A DNA stretch of 64,000 nt from Teratosphaeria epicoccoides (lineage: Eukaryota; Ascomycota; Dothideomycetes; Mycosphaerellales; Teratosphaeriaceae), in NCBI GenBank assembly GCA_021401465.1, contig JADDMT010000089.1, positions 59,164 to 123,163 on the forward strand, in the 5' to 3' direction. The position numbers and the translations under genes were made by a program. Below the pieces are notes generated by a model. That model did no database searches and was not told where the DNA came from. It saw only the letters and a list, made by a program, of their open reading frames with translations. Below, in pieces: positions 33,601-42,941 of the stretch. Numbering within the stretch: position 1 is the first letter of the stretch; every line of letters begins with the position of its first letter.

Positions 33601-34505
33601 TCCAGCAAGCAGCCAAAAAGTGGAGGCAACTATGTGAGCCTTTTAGCTTTCTCAGCGCCGGTGTGTATGTCACCGTAGAAAGGCCACTAATCTTCATCTC
33701 GACTGCGACCGACTCGCTCGTCACTCTCAGGCTAGATACCAAAAAAAGCGATGGCGACACATTTTACGAGTTGACATGCCTTCGGTCTGGTCCCAGGGCC
33801 GACAGACTGACGAGCCATCTCATAGTCCATTCTGATAATTCTACCGACTTGAAGCTAGCATTGCTCGCAACACGCGAACAAAGCATCGTTGGAATCACTT
33901 GCGATGCTCCGGACGACGCTACTCAAATCCATTCCACAAGTGCGGATCTCTTATTCGAAGCTGACCTCCCACGGTCAATAACGCGGCTACGGCAAAGCAG
34001 TCTTCGTCCGAGGTGGAAGAGAAGACCACCAGATGGCGTGATTGTGGACGACATCATCGGCTCGTCTCCTGATGGTACGTTACTTGGTGTGGCGCTGCTC
34101 GACGCAACGGTGTGGAAAAGGCTCTCGTGGCTGCAGCGTCTCTGCGAATGGGATGCAGAGCTGTCGCCTCACGTGCATCAAATGCCAGCATACTCCACTG
34201 CAGACGAGAAGTACACTGGCGAAGACAGAGCTCTCCCTATCGGCCTGGCTTCAAGCCACGATGGCGAATGTCAGGTGCTTTTGAGGACTCACTTGCCCAA
34301 AGAAAATGACAAGCACATCAATGGCGATGTCCTCAGTCGGCTGTTGGAGCGTGGCGGCGCTGGAAAGCTAAGAAGGATGATTCTGGAGGCAGCAGAGCGG
34401 AACAATCGTGTGGGTGAATGGATCGCTGACCATGTGCAAGACGAGCTCGCAGCAGTGGATAAGATTATTGGCGTTTTGGGCCAGTTGATGGACTGCTGGG
34501 CCTGA
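30621..34505 (+). CDS. Mms1_N/DDB1-like beta-propeller protein
   Basis: A single exon of 1294 residues from the ATG at 30621 (GTG ATG GAC context; no in-frame ATG upstream). The N-terminus (TIIKSAVTKWILHARLRSRWRNDVVFVGEDFI) matches the opening of the Mms1_N/CPSF160-A/DDB1 family. The rest is dominated by beta-rich WD-like stretches, such as ASADGSLRLFQALG and LVCGLRDGRVYCQ, consistent with three seven-bladed propellers. A helical C-terminus (RRMILEAAERNNRVGEW) resembles the DDB1/CPSF C-terminal domain. Such proteins are scaffolds in Cul4-type ligases, splicing factor SF3b or cleavage factor. This divergent form is most like the fungal Mms1_N hypotheticals, so the partner complex is uncertain. 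Confidence 0.75.
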   Translation: MDTGLTNGQTPAQTLGIFTKTIIKSAVTKWILHARLRSRWRNDVVFVGEDFIHVKHVGEDGHLEHVILKNDFDTKIRAAKVLCLDPDEREEADLHGLKLEDKNSMDPSTIPHDLLVLTLDSPDDLVLLYIRTDEHGSPQFVCESTPMHRAECLLLQPGHHLAIDPHSRAIAVAANEREVIVYPLRHVEFVRERLRMNYQDWSPTSVGLSIQISGVIQQMDFLFPHDHDQDRVLLLLVVVEECTTKAVWLDWSYQSDRTDIQLHPSQALDSSDTSTSLLIPLLNAAFILATTNGLKLFKDLPSGSLTCTELDPFEAEVKHSGSSPMQPMWVNWCRPQRTQGWRRNHNCIYLVREDGLVYYLSVEKAKSIYSSSAGHLECHAGTAFASLSDADSGADILAAAGDMSTGRLVSIGRWPSLGRNIELSYRESMTMDLIESMPNWATVTDMDTMSFKHMSARSERAPRAGVYVTSGRQPYGHVAELRNGLEARLSTYFTLDELHSATSTWAVPILADGSILVFLAFPSATRVLKFSADADNEIQELSGDACPAWDLNKTTLTAAATSDGRIIHVSTSQITVTSGIEDNWEDTRRRVSAKDTRIVGAAILREQSVVITIESGGPAPELHCTQFAMEKEAIDGTATRLEGVITAVAAATTAEGIVAVVASADGSLRLFQALGDCSEVNHIEQSILPQIQSEPGVCDHLAILRSSIADSLLLVCGLRDGRVYCQTIESSRTAVHFSSMHTFDFGHTTVRLTTLQQFPSTVCAMSGIETCMIKWTGQNAVDLEIDRIWISDQARLNLSQGPVAAVTQMPSSDLLASPLLAEAVVFISGDEFQVTVLQKTPTVVPRQLQVSGTPTRMLYAERQQCLVVVSTKTEALADMRRKIWPVVDFIPVRNAGIACSYDLQPGECVYSLLEWNYKSSDDKTYSFILVAGSYRRHSGATGGRVRFLQQSGRDASEVREGHVEKFDASAFALALFDELTYVVCYGESVTLFRFQQAAKKWRQLCEPFSFLSAGVYVTVERPLIFISTATDSLVTLRLDTKKSDGDTFYELTCLRSGPRADRLTSHLIVHSDNSTDLKLALLATREQSIVGITCDAPDDATQIHSTSADLLFEADLPRSITRLRQSSLRPRWKRRPPDGVIVDDIIGSSPDGTLLGVALLDATVWKRLSWLQRLCEWDAELSPHVHQMPAYSTADEKYTGEDRALPIGLASSHDGECQVLLRTHLPKENDKHINGDVLSRLLERGGAGKLRRMILEAAERNNRVGEWIADHVQDELAAVDKIIGVLGQLMDCWA

Positions 34506-34989
34506 GCGGATAAGACTAATACGAGATCAGTCAAGGTCTCGGCTCGTAGAGCTGCAAGTAGATGAGTAGCTAGACTTTTCCAATGGAACCTGATTCATAG
34601 CAAAGCTAAGGCCAAGGCGTTGGCAAAGGGAAGTTATACCACAGCCCATCCCGGGCGCACCACTCGACAAGTATCGCATGCCGTTGAAGAGATGAAACAC
34701 AATCGGCCGTACAAGCGTGAAATTGACGAGCACCTTCGCATTTGAAGGCAGGCCGGACACAGACGGACCACGGACAGTGGACCGTCATTGGAAGAATGGT
34801 CGGTTGGACCGTTCAGCAAGGAGTGTGGGACAGAGATACGATAGTTCATCAAGCTGTCGGCCGTCTTTGCTGTCGTGCCTGTGCTTAAAGGCAATCTGGT
34901 TTAGAAAAGTGTTCAAGCACCCGAAGTCTGGGCAGGCAACTGTCTCCAGGACATTACACCAGACACAGTCTCTCCATTAGTCCGTTTTC
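34506..34989. other. Convergent intergenic region
   Basis: About 480 bp between the 3' ends of the Mms1_N-like and AVL9 genes. Nothing recognised. Confidence 0.3.
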
Positions 34990-37029
34990 TCACTGATGAG
35001 GCGTCGCATGTCCACCGCCTGATCGTTCTCTCGCAGCGTGAGACGCCTCCAACGGATCGCGGCTTGTCTCCCGCCCGTCGTCATTGGTCTTGCGCCTGCC
35101 CTCCACCGGCGGCACGAATGCGGCCTCGCTGCTGGCTTTCTGCCCACTGCTGGTAGTGTCGACATTCGTCGAAGACAATTGCCTGCCCCACCCACTTCTC
35201 CTTTTCTCCGCTGCCCATGCACCCCAAGAACTAAGATACGCGCCCGCTCGTTGGCTGGCAGCTGCTACAGATGCTTGTGCCTGTTGTAGATCGGGTTTAT
35301 GGTACTTATTGATAGGCTCGGCTTTCTCGCTGGGGCTTGCTGCGGCCGCGCTGGCGGCCCTAGCCCCCTCCTGTTTCATTCGCTGCGCATCTCGCATGAC
35401 CTCAATATCAGCCCAGACTTTATTGAATGCAGAAGTTACTTGGGTCTTCCCGTCAGCCAATCGCTTGCTGACGTTGTCTCTGGTCTGACTAAACCGTTCA
35501 TCTAAGTGCAGCTCCGCAATTTGTGCCGTTAGTCTTCGCTGCACGTCGTCAATCGTCAGCCCACCAGCCATGGGATGTCGTGGTTCAATGACATCGAAGA
35601 TGTGGCTGTCTGTGGTTCGCGTCCAGAGCTTGTAGTTCTCCGTAGCACGCCATATTTCCAGAAACGCTTGCGCGAACTCTGACGATGGGTCGCCTTCGAC
35701 ATCTGCTAGAAGTGCTTTGGGATCACCGGACTGGTGGCTGACAAGGTACAGGTGATACTTCTCAGAAGACAATAATGCAAGCAGATACTCCTCAAATTGC
35801 ATGCGTATGAATTCTTCGCTTCCAGCGTACCCATGCGTCTTCGGTCGTCCTGGATCGTTCTCGTCCCAGGTTTCATTTACTTGCTGTGTGATGAAGTCAA
35901 TCCATCGGCGGTCCGCCACAGTCAAGGTGAGAGCTTTGAATAGCGATGGCGTCAGAATGCCGACAGTACGTTCGTCGAGATCGACGAGAACGTCGCAGTA
36001 TTTGTCCTTCTGCTGGATGAGGAGGCTGTTAGTACTACCTACGACGTAGCTTTTGGTATTTAGGTCGGTCAGGACGTCCAATTGCTGAAGCGGTGTGTAT
36101 GGCCCGAAGACACTCCCTTTACCAAACAGCTGAAGCGGTACGCCCATATAGTTTAGTAATGATGCACGATCGCTGGTCCTTACGGAATCCGGTCGCTGTC
36201 TCGTCACGGCGTCCTTGTTGAGATGTGGATCCGCGCAATCCTTCAGTTTCCTTACAAGACCCGGAATGAGTGACAGCATCGAGAATTGCACCTGGCAAAC
36301 CCGCTCGCAGTGTGACCCAAAGAACAAGATCTTGAATACGGGTCAGAGCTGTACCACCGGGAAGCATCCTAGAAGCAGACATACCTTGGGCTGAAGCAGC
36401 AATGCCTTGAACAGTACCAAGATCTGCCATTTGTACTCGTGGATCAGCTCGCGTAGACTGAGACCAAAGTACTGAGCATTGTCATCCTCATGGCTCGTGC
36501 CTTTGGCCAAAGCTTCTTGGAATTTCTAATCCATCTGATCATCAGTACTACTATATGCAGCTTCGCCCGTCCGACAAAACTAACACACCTGCAATATCTC
36601 AAGATCTCGAAAGTCTTTCTGTGCGAACCAGGCCCTCGTCACAACTGATAGCTTCTCTCTCAAAGCCGTGAAACTCTGGGGCCTGTCTGTGATAGCGACA
36701 ACAGCTTTCTGCACTGCACTTCTCTTCACGTCCTCGCTCTTCCACAACAGCGTACTTGCATCAATCTGATAGCAGCAGCTGATTCCGAAGACGGAGGTCG
36801 GCTCCACGTCTTGTCCAGCGTGTGCTTTGTGGACAAGGGAGAAATACGAGAATTCCTCCTCGTTCTGATGTGCGCCGTCTGGTAGAGCCATATACGGGAT
36901 GAGCTGCCAGTCGTTCTCGATAGTTGGATCACTACCTTCCGCGCCTATCCAGTGCTCGACTTCGGGTCCTCTGGCGTGATGAAAGTCCACCACGCATACA
37001 AGCGGCGTGAAGGAAGACGGATTTTCCAT
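34990..37029 (-). CDS. AVL9: Avl9-like late secretory pathway protein (DENN-related)
   Basis: Three exons: 36589-37029, 36385-36525 and 34990-36330, with introns of 63 bp and 54 bp. The joins give EILQKFQEALAKG and LLLQPKILFFGSHCE, making 640 residues. N-terminal VVDFHHARGPEVEHWIG, then DWQLIPYMALPDGAH, TSVFGISC and QKAVVAITDRPQ are hallmarks of the Avl9 DENN-like longin domain. The middle contains FFGSHCERVCQVQFSMLSLIP and YMGVPLQLFGKGS. The tail of about 150 residues is disordered and Ser/Ala/Arg-rich. In yeast Avl9 acts in Golgi-to-plasma-membrane transport, in parallel with Apl2/Vps1 routes. Divergent from the MAK32-like gene. Confidence 0.9.
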
Positions 37030-37542
37030 GGTGTGTCCGAGGACTATCCTAAGGCCTGTGCTTCGAGAATGCTACCACCTGGAGGCATAGATAAGGTAGA
37101 TCTGAATAACTTGGCCTAGCTCTGGTCCTTTGGGCGCATCTTCATGCGTAGGTATGTTCTTGAGGACAGGCGGCGCGGATCTGCTGCAACCGTCGACACG
37201 CATAGTCGATCCTGCACGTCTTGCGCGAGCAGCGGGCCAACGCATACAGAAGTCGCTGAGGAACAGAGGCCGGAGAGCTGGGCGTGCATGTACATATGTA
37301 GGTGTACATTACAGAGTCTCGCCAGATCTTCGGCATGGATGCGGAAGATCATCTGGCCCGAGCTTTATCGAGCCGCGAGACATCAAATTCCATATACATA
37401 TAGTATTACGTAGAATTATTAAGATATTGATGGACACTCCTCGCGGGGACCTGATGAGGATTAATCTGGCGCAGTCTTGAGGACTCCCTTCGAATACATT
37501 ATCGCTGGATCAAGCTCAGACCAGTCCAACACCTGCACCATC
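37030..37542. promoter_or_regulatory. Divergent region, AVL9/MAK32-like
   Basis: About 510 bp between two divergent starts. No clear core-promoter motif. Confidence 0.35.
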
Positions 37543-38656
37543 ATGGCGCCAAAAGAGGAAGGCACGCAGATCGACTTTGTCACGCTTGGCATGTTCATTA
37601 TTGGTAGGCACAAACTCACACAGCATCGGAATCGCTTGTTGTCGTCAGGCGGTGGCTCTGACGAAGACCACAGACGACATCTATCCGCCGCCCACAGCCC
37701 CCAGCCAAATACCCCAAACAAACATTATAGGCGGGGCAGGTACGTACTCCGCCATCGGTGCCCGTCTCTTCTCTCCGCCACCCACAAAATCAAAGTCTGT
37801 GGGTTGGATCGTTGATGCCGGCAACGACTTCCCACCAGACTTGCGAGAGCTCATTGAATCTTGGCAAACCGGAGCATTAATCAGACCACGCGATGCTCCG
37901 ACGACACGAGGCTGGAATGGCTATGGCGAGAACGAGCACAGAGCGTTCAAGTACCTGACAGAGAAGAAGAGGCTCACTGCTGATGATCTGACGCCTGAGC
38001 TGCTTGCTTCAAAATCGTTCCATCTGATCTGCAGTCCACTCCGATGCATTGGCATGGTTGATCGCATTCAGGAACGCCGCAAAGAGGCCTTCGGCGACGA
38101 TCGCGGTGGTCCGCTGATCATATGGGAACCCGTGCCAGACCTATGCACTTCTGAAGAATTGCAGAACACTCTCAAAGCGTTGAAGCATGTGGACGTCATC
38201 AGTCCGAATCACGAAGAACTTGCCTCACTCTTCGCCTACAAACACATCTCTGGCGTCGACAAGCGCGCAGTGGAATACCATGCCGCGGAGCTCATCAAGG
38301 CTTTTCCGGCCACCAAACCAGATGCCGCAGTCGTCGTGCGATGCGGTGCTGCAGGCTGCTACATCCTGCCGAAACCGGGCGACAGTGCTGCCGCATGGGT
38401 ACCAGCTTACCATACAGACGCCAATCGAGTCATCGATCCGACAGGCGGCGGCAACGGCTTTCTTGGAGGTCTAGCAGTGGGTCTCGTTCGCAGCAACAGC
38501 GATATTATCGAGGCTGCGCGATGGGGCAGTGTGGCTGCCAGCTTTTGCATCGAGCAGGTCGGGGTGCCCAAGATTACGAGCCAGGATCAATTTGCAGAGG
38601 AGTGGAATGGTGTGAGTGTGAGCCAAAGATTGGCCGATTCTAGGAGAAGATCATGA
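37543..38656 (+). CDS. MAK32: pfkB-family carbohydrate kinase-like protein (Mak32-like)
   Basis: Two exons: 37543-37603 and 37674-38656, with a 70-bp intron 37604-37673 (GTAGGC...CACAG). The join gives MFIIDDIYPPP, and the total is 347 residues. PfkB features: the N-terminal GGAGTYSAIGARLF sugar-site segment, NHEELASLF, and a C-terminal signature reading DPTGGGNGFLGG. In active ribokinases the last residue of the GAGD motif is the catalytic Asp; here it is Asn, which I believe is usual in the Mak32 group and suggests a non-canonical or inactive kinase. Yeast Mak32 is needed for stability of L-A dsRNA virus particles; the role in filamentous fungi is unknown. Confidence 0.85.
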
Positions 38657-38819
38657 GTATTCTGTCACTGTTACGGAATCTTTCTCACCGGCGCCACACA
38701 TATGCTCCTACGACACTCCGCCAAACGCCGTGTAGACACAAATCGAAACAAGCGTCACCAATTCCGCCGATAGGGATATCCCCAGGTCACCTTACACCAC
38801 AACTCCAACGACATACACT

Positions 38820-40688
38820 CTACAATTGGACAGGCTGTCGCTGGCGGTCTTCGTCGCTGTCCTCGCCATCGCGCGAGCCAACCTCGGTCCAACTATCAGG
38901 TGTTGTGATACCATCGCCTTCTTCAGACAGCATATCAAGATCACTGTCTTCCAACACATCAATGACCTCGACATCAGCGTCAGATAGAGCAGCGCTGGGA
39001 GCGACCGAATGGCCCCGGAAGCTTCCGCCGACGGACGCAAAAGTCTCGGACTCCGAGTCGATCTCGAGGCGAGCTGAAGACGGCGCCGCAGATAGGGTCG
39101 GGGTGGGAGTACCCTCACGATCCGGCAACCCGCCGACATCCACGAGCTGAGGCGTGTCATCACGGCCAGACGTATCAATGCTAGGTCCTGGCGAGGCGGT
39201 TGAAGGTGCGGAATAGAAGCTGGCTTCCGCGACAGCTGGAGGCTCGAGCCACTGCGCCTGAGATTCGGCTGCTTCTCGGACTGGGTCGTAGAGCTGAGTT
39301 GTGGGAGCGCTAGCATGCTGGGCTTCCAGAGAGGCCAGGCGAGCGCGTGTCAGCTGTGGCGTGACGCGATAGAGCTCGTCTTCGGATGCTTCTGACCTGG
39401 CCACCTGAGCTGGTGCTGATGCGCAGGTCGCTGAGTCTTGTTCAGGATCTGACAAAGTGTCGAAGACTGTCCTCCAGTCTGCTCGACCTTGCTGGACAGG
39501 CTCAGGCTCACTTGGTGTAAGATCAACCAAAGGCATGAGCACTTGTGGGTGAGTTGGCACGTCGTTCAGACTCGCAAGAGTCGCAGCCTTGACAGCGTCG
39601 TCTTCGTCTCGCGTAATTCGCTTTGCTGCGCTTGCGGCACTCACTGGCACGTCGTTCAGACTCGCGTAAATCGCAGCCTTCACAGCGTCGTCGTCTCGCT
39701 GGACTCGCTTTGCTGCGCTCGCGGCACTCTCTGCTTCAGATAAAGAAAGCGCTCGGGCGAGGGCGAGCTGTTCCTCATAAGTCAGTGACTCGTTGCTCGC
39801 GGAAAGGTCTTGCGGCATTGGATCAAAGCTGCCTGGCACGGCAGCGACATTTCGACTGAGATTGTCTTCAGGCAACGAGTCATGTCTGGCCGGTGTCATG
39901 GCATCCTCCTGTCTTGAATCACGTTCGAATTTGATCTTGGGCGGCACTGGCGGAGGCTTCGGCGTCTCGCTACGATCCAGGTCCATGGCATGTTCATCGC
40001 TAAAAGGGTTGCTAAGCATAGAGCCCATCCAAAAGCCGCCTGTGCCTGCGCAGCTTGACGACTCGCCAGCAGCAAGTAAAGGTTGCACAAACTGCCGCTC
40101 TACCTGACGCATTTGATCTTGGACTTCCTCGGGTATTGGCTCGGCTTCAGGCGGCGTAGGCAGGTCCTTCTCTACCAGGTGTTCACCCTTTAGGTTGCCC
40201 TCTTGATCCACGATTTCATCAAAGGAGGTCGGTAATGGTGGAGCAGCCGTGCCTTCGAGCTTCGAGCCGCCTTTCCGCCTTTCCCGCAATTCGATCATCT
40301 GTGCATTGCGTCTGGCCAAGTACTCTCTGCCCTTTCGCCGTCTCTCCTCCGCTTCGTCCGGATCGCTGAGGCCTCGTCCTGGTATCCTCCTGGTAGCACC
40401 CGGACTGACGTCCATCGCTCTGCCAGTGGCAACAGCAGCTGCCTCACGCGCTCCATCACTCTCACGTCGAAGTCCTGCGTCGGTGGCGGGCGCACGTCCT
40501 TGGTATGCGAATGCTTCTGCTTGTCGTCTCGCCTCCGGGTCGAGCTCCTCGCCGGTCGATCGCAGCAGCTCTATGATCTTCTGCCGTTGTTGCTCGACCC
40601 ATACTTGGACTTGCGGGTTCTCCAGCACTGCGATGCCGAGCGCGGTGATGATGGAGATGGAGAGGAGAATGCCTATCGCCGGCGACAT
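38820..40688 (-). CDS. Membrane-anchored protein with three UIM-like motifs
   Basis: Start taken at 40688, where MSPAIGILLSISIITALGIAV forms an N-terminal membrane segment. The frame stays open further upstream to 41114, but that part looks non-coding. 622 residues. A basic, helical juxtamembrane region follows (VWVEQQRQKIIELLRS, EERRRKGREYLARRNAQMIELRERRK), then a long acidic Ser/Pro/Glu-rich disordered tail. Around the middle, three motifs fit the ubiquitin-interacting motif: EEQLALARALSLSEAE, DDDAVKAAIYASLNDV and EDDAVKAATLASLNDV. The last two arise from a tandem DNA duplication. A signal-anchored ubiquitin receptor at the ER or mitochondrial outer membrane is my inference. Convergent with the MAK32-like gene (163 bp apart). 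Confidence 0.75.
   Translation of the reverse strand: MSPAIGILLSISIITALGIAVLENPQVQVWVEQQRQKIIELLRSTGEELDPEARRQAEAFAYQGRAPATDAGLRRESDGAREAAAVATGRAMDVSPGATRRIPGRGLSDPDEAEERRRKGREYLARRNAQMIELRERRKGGSKLEGTAAPPLPTSFDEIVDQEGNLKGEHLVEKDLPTPPEAEPIPEEVQDQMRQVERQFVQPLLAAGESSSCAGTGGFWMGSMLSNPFSDEHAMDLDRSETPKPPPVPPKIKFERDSRQEDAMTPARHDSLPEDNLSRNVAAVPGSFDPMPQDLSASNESLTYEEQLALARALSLSEAESAASAAKRVQRDDDAVKAAIYASLNDVPVSAASAAKRITRDEDDAVKAATLASLNDVPTHPQVLMPLVDLTPSEPEPVQQGRADWRTVFDTLSDPEQDSATCASAPAQVARSEASEDELYRVTPQLTRARLASLEAQHASAPTTQLYDPVREAAESQAQWLEPPAVAEASFYSAPSTASPGPSIDTSGRDDTPQLVDVGGLPDREGTPTPTLSAAPSSARLEIDSESETFASVGGSFRGHSVAPSAALSDADVEVIDVLEDSDLDMLSEEGDGITTPDSWTEVGSRDGEDSDEDRQRQPVQL
39556..39732. repeat. 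Two tandem 87-90 bp copies encoding two UIM-like motifs
   Basis: Copy 1 is about 39556-39645 and copy 2 about 39646-39732, both beginning GGCACGTCGTTCAGACTCGC on the plus strand. They encode the SAASAAKR...AxxASLNDVP units of the UIM protein on the minus strand. Confidence 0.85.
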
Positions 40689-41170
40689 GTCAGCTTGGTC
40701 TACGGATGACCTGTATCCGTCGCATCGTCCGAAGTCGTGATCTCCTCTACCCCTTACGTCCGATGTCTTCACCTCAACCTTGTGTAGCACGGACTCAATC
40801 GGCTTACCTCGCAAGACAGCAGCAGGCATTGTGGACCGCGTGGGGCTGCTGCACCAAGGCAGATTTCCGAGCGACGTAGGGACTCCTTGCTCTGGGAGAG
40901 CCTCCTGAGACACTAATGAGAAAGGATAACTGTACAAGTCGAAGAGCCAAGGCAGCAACATCGCCAACTGCTGACGACTCGGAGTGACTGATAGCACCGC
41001 CACAGTGCGGGGTAGAAAGGCCTCCAAGGTTACGGCCCGCTGCGCCAGTGTCCATGGACCGGCCACGTGCCACACAAGCAAAGCTTGTGCAAACTTATCG
41101 ATTGTACTTGTCAATGGTCATGTATTCCGCAGTCGTACTGCGCATCCTACATGCTCCCTGATGCACCAAA
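40689..41170. other. Intergenic upstream of the UIM gene
   Basis: About 480 bp. The minus-strand frame remains open here by chance. Likely promoter and 5' leader of the UIM gene. Confidence 0.3.
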
Positions 41171-41559
41171 TCAAATGGCCGCGGCGATGACGTCTAGGAC
41201 ATACTCGACCGCCACCCCGCCGTGTACATCGTGGCCGATAAGTACGACGTTCCGAATCTGAGAGCTTTGGCACTCGAGAGATTCACTCATACCGTGCCGA
41301 TTGCTCTCATGCTGGGCGAAGATACAAAACCGGTCTTCAGAGCATGTCCGAGGCAATCGTGCTTGATACGGACGCATTCGAAGAGGGTGTCGTCCACGAT
41401 TGGACTTCGATCTCGAGTTTTATCATCATGAACGACCACACTACGGTGCAACGGCTAGTCAAGGATAATAGCCCCGACCTGGCCTTCGCGATTGCTACCA
41501 GAATGACAACAGATGTTTGGCGGTCACGACTGCAAGTCGAGCAACCGATGCACTATTGA
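41171..41559 (+). pseudogene. BTB/POZ protein relic
   Basis: Reads AVYIVADKYDVPNLRALALERF, the helical end of a fungal BTB domain, followed by a frameshift near 41345 (FRACP continues in another frame as EAIVLDTDAFEEG...) and a stop at 41559. An in-frame TAG lies just upstream, before DILDRHPAV, and the N-terminal BTB strands are absent. It resembles the same position in the intact BTB gene at 42118-42941 (VYIVSDKYLVPRLRDEAYKRL) but has the opposite orientation, so it may be an old inverted duplicate. Confidence 0.6.
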
Positions 41560-41717
41560 CAGGACCACACGCAGTCAGCCACTCCTTGTTTCGACTTGCT
41601 GGAGTCAAAATGAATTGCACCGGTACATCGACAGATTTCGATGGGCCAGGAAGATCGATATGGTATACCGATTGATCCAGAAATTGAGCAAATGAATAGA
41701 AGAATTGACTCGCGAAG

Positions 41718-42104
41718 CTATGCGATCAAATCGAGTGCCGACTTCGTGTGGTCGAATGTCGCATGAGTGGTCCAAGGGAGTTCGCCGGTGAGTGGATCTG
41801 TGGATGCAACACGGAATAGTGACATCATAAACGGCTTGCCGGCTTCGTCGAGGAGTCCGTGGGCAAGAAAGCATTTTGCGCAGGATGAGGACTCACCCCA
41901 TTGATGTGTTCGCATCGTATGCACTACTCGTACATCACTCCACGTCTTCCAACCCTTTCCCCCATTGGTCGACTGCCACTTCTTGGGTTGGATCGATTCG
42001 AATTGAGCCCATTCCGCCCAGAAGTACTGAGTACGCGGGTAGCTGAGTGTTAGGCTGGCGTCGCACCCAAGGTCCGACAGTCTTGATTCAGGTCAAGCAG
42101 GTTC
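41718..42104 (-). other. Open coding-like fragment without a start codon
   Basis: An uninterrupted minus-strand frame of nearly 130 codons, beginning after a stop and ending at 41718, with protein-like composition (SYPRTQYFWAEWAQFES, CAKCFLAHGLLDEAGKPF). The first in-frame ATG is only at 41915. It lies directly downstream of the BTB/zinc-ribbon gene and could be an exon, a truncated gene or a relic. No domain recognised. Confidence 0.35.
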
Positions 42105-42117
42105 CCGGCAACGAGCA

Positions 42118-42941
42118 CTATTTTCGCACCCACATGGACGTTTCGATGAATCTATCGCCACATCCACAGAATGGGCACCTGACCAGAGTGTCCTTTTTGA
42201 CCTTCATGCCTTCACGAGTGCAGTAGCTACACCTCCACCACAAGCGCTCGTCCAAGAAGGTCGGATTGCCATCCTTGTCCCAAAGCGTGTCCAATGCCGC
42301 AAAGACGGCATCGGTCCCGAGCTCCGCGAGCAGCATGCGATACTCGTCGTGCTGCAGCAGCTTGTGCATTCTGGCATTTTGGGTCTCGAGCACGAACGTT
42401 TTGATCTTGTCTGGCAGATCACCACTATCGTGAAATAGCTGCCCAATGATTTTCACGAGCTTGTCGTCATCGAGTGCCTCTACGTAGGCTTTCAGACGCT
42501 TGTAAGCCTCGTCACGCAATCGGGGGACCAAGTACTTGTCCGAAACGATGTACACTTGGGCGTGGAATTGGAACTGATCTGGCTTCGCCTAGGGTTTTGT
42601 CAGTCATGCTCGCGCTCACGCGAAACCATGCTTCGGATATCATGTGGCACAGTGTGATTGCGAGCAGGACATACCCCAGTTTCCTCATTCTCATAGTCGA
42701 AGCAGTACAGCCACCTCAGCATCGCCAGCACAGCATCTTCGTCATCGTCTTTCAATTCGATGAATTTTTCTGAAGATTCCGAGAAGCTTTTCCCAGTCGC
42801 GTAGACGTTCTTGAACCACTCCGAACTTGTGCAGAGGATGACTTTGTGGCATTTGATCTCGTGATTGCCAAACTTGACAGTCAGGTCCGAGTAGGCGTCC
42901 TGGTCGAAAAAGGCATTGATGTCGATTTTGTTCTTCGCCAT
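42118..42941 (-). CDS. BTB/POZ domain protein with C-terminal zinc ribbon
   Basis: Two exons: 42675-42941 and 42118-42588, with an 86-bp intron 42589-42674 (GTATGT...CCTAG), giving 245 residues. The BTB core is clear: YSDLTVKFGNHEIKCHKVIL, SSEWFKNVYATG, IELKDDDEDAVLAMLRWLY, then VYIVSDKYLVPRLRDEA. The C-terminus has CSYC and CPFC pairs about 20 residues apart (WRCSYCTREG...VRCPFCGCGDRF), a likely four-cysteine zinc ribbon. BTB proteins of this fungal type may bind Cul3, but no direct evidence is in the sequence. The start at 42941 was chosen because MAKNKIDINAFFDQD precedes the domain in the usual way. Confidence 0.85.
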
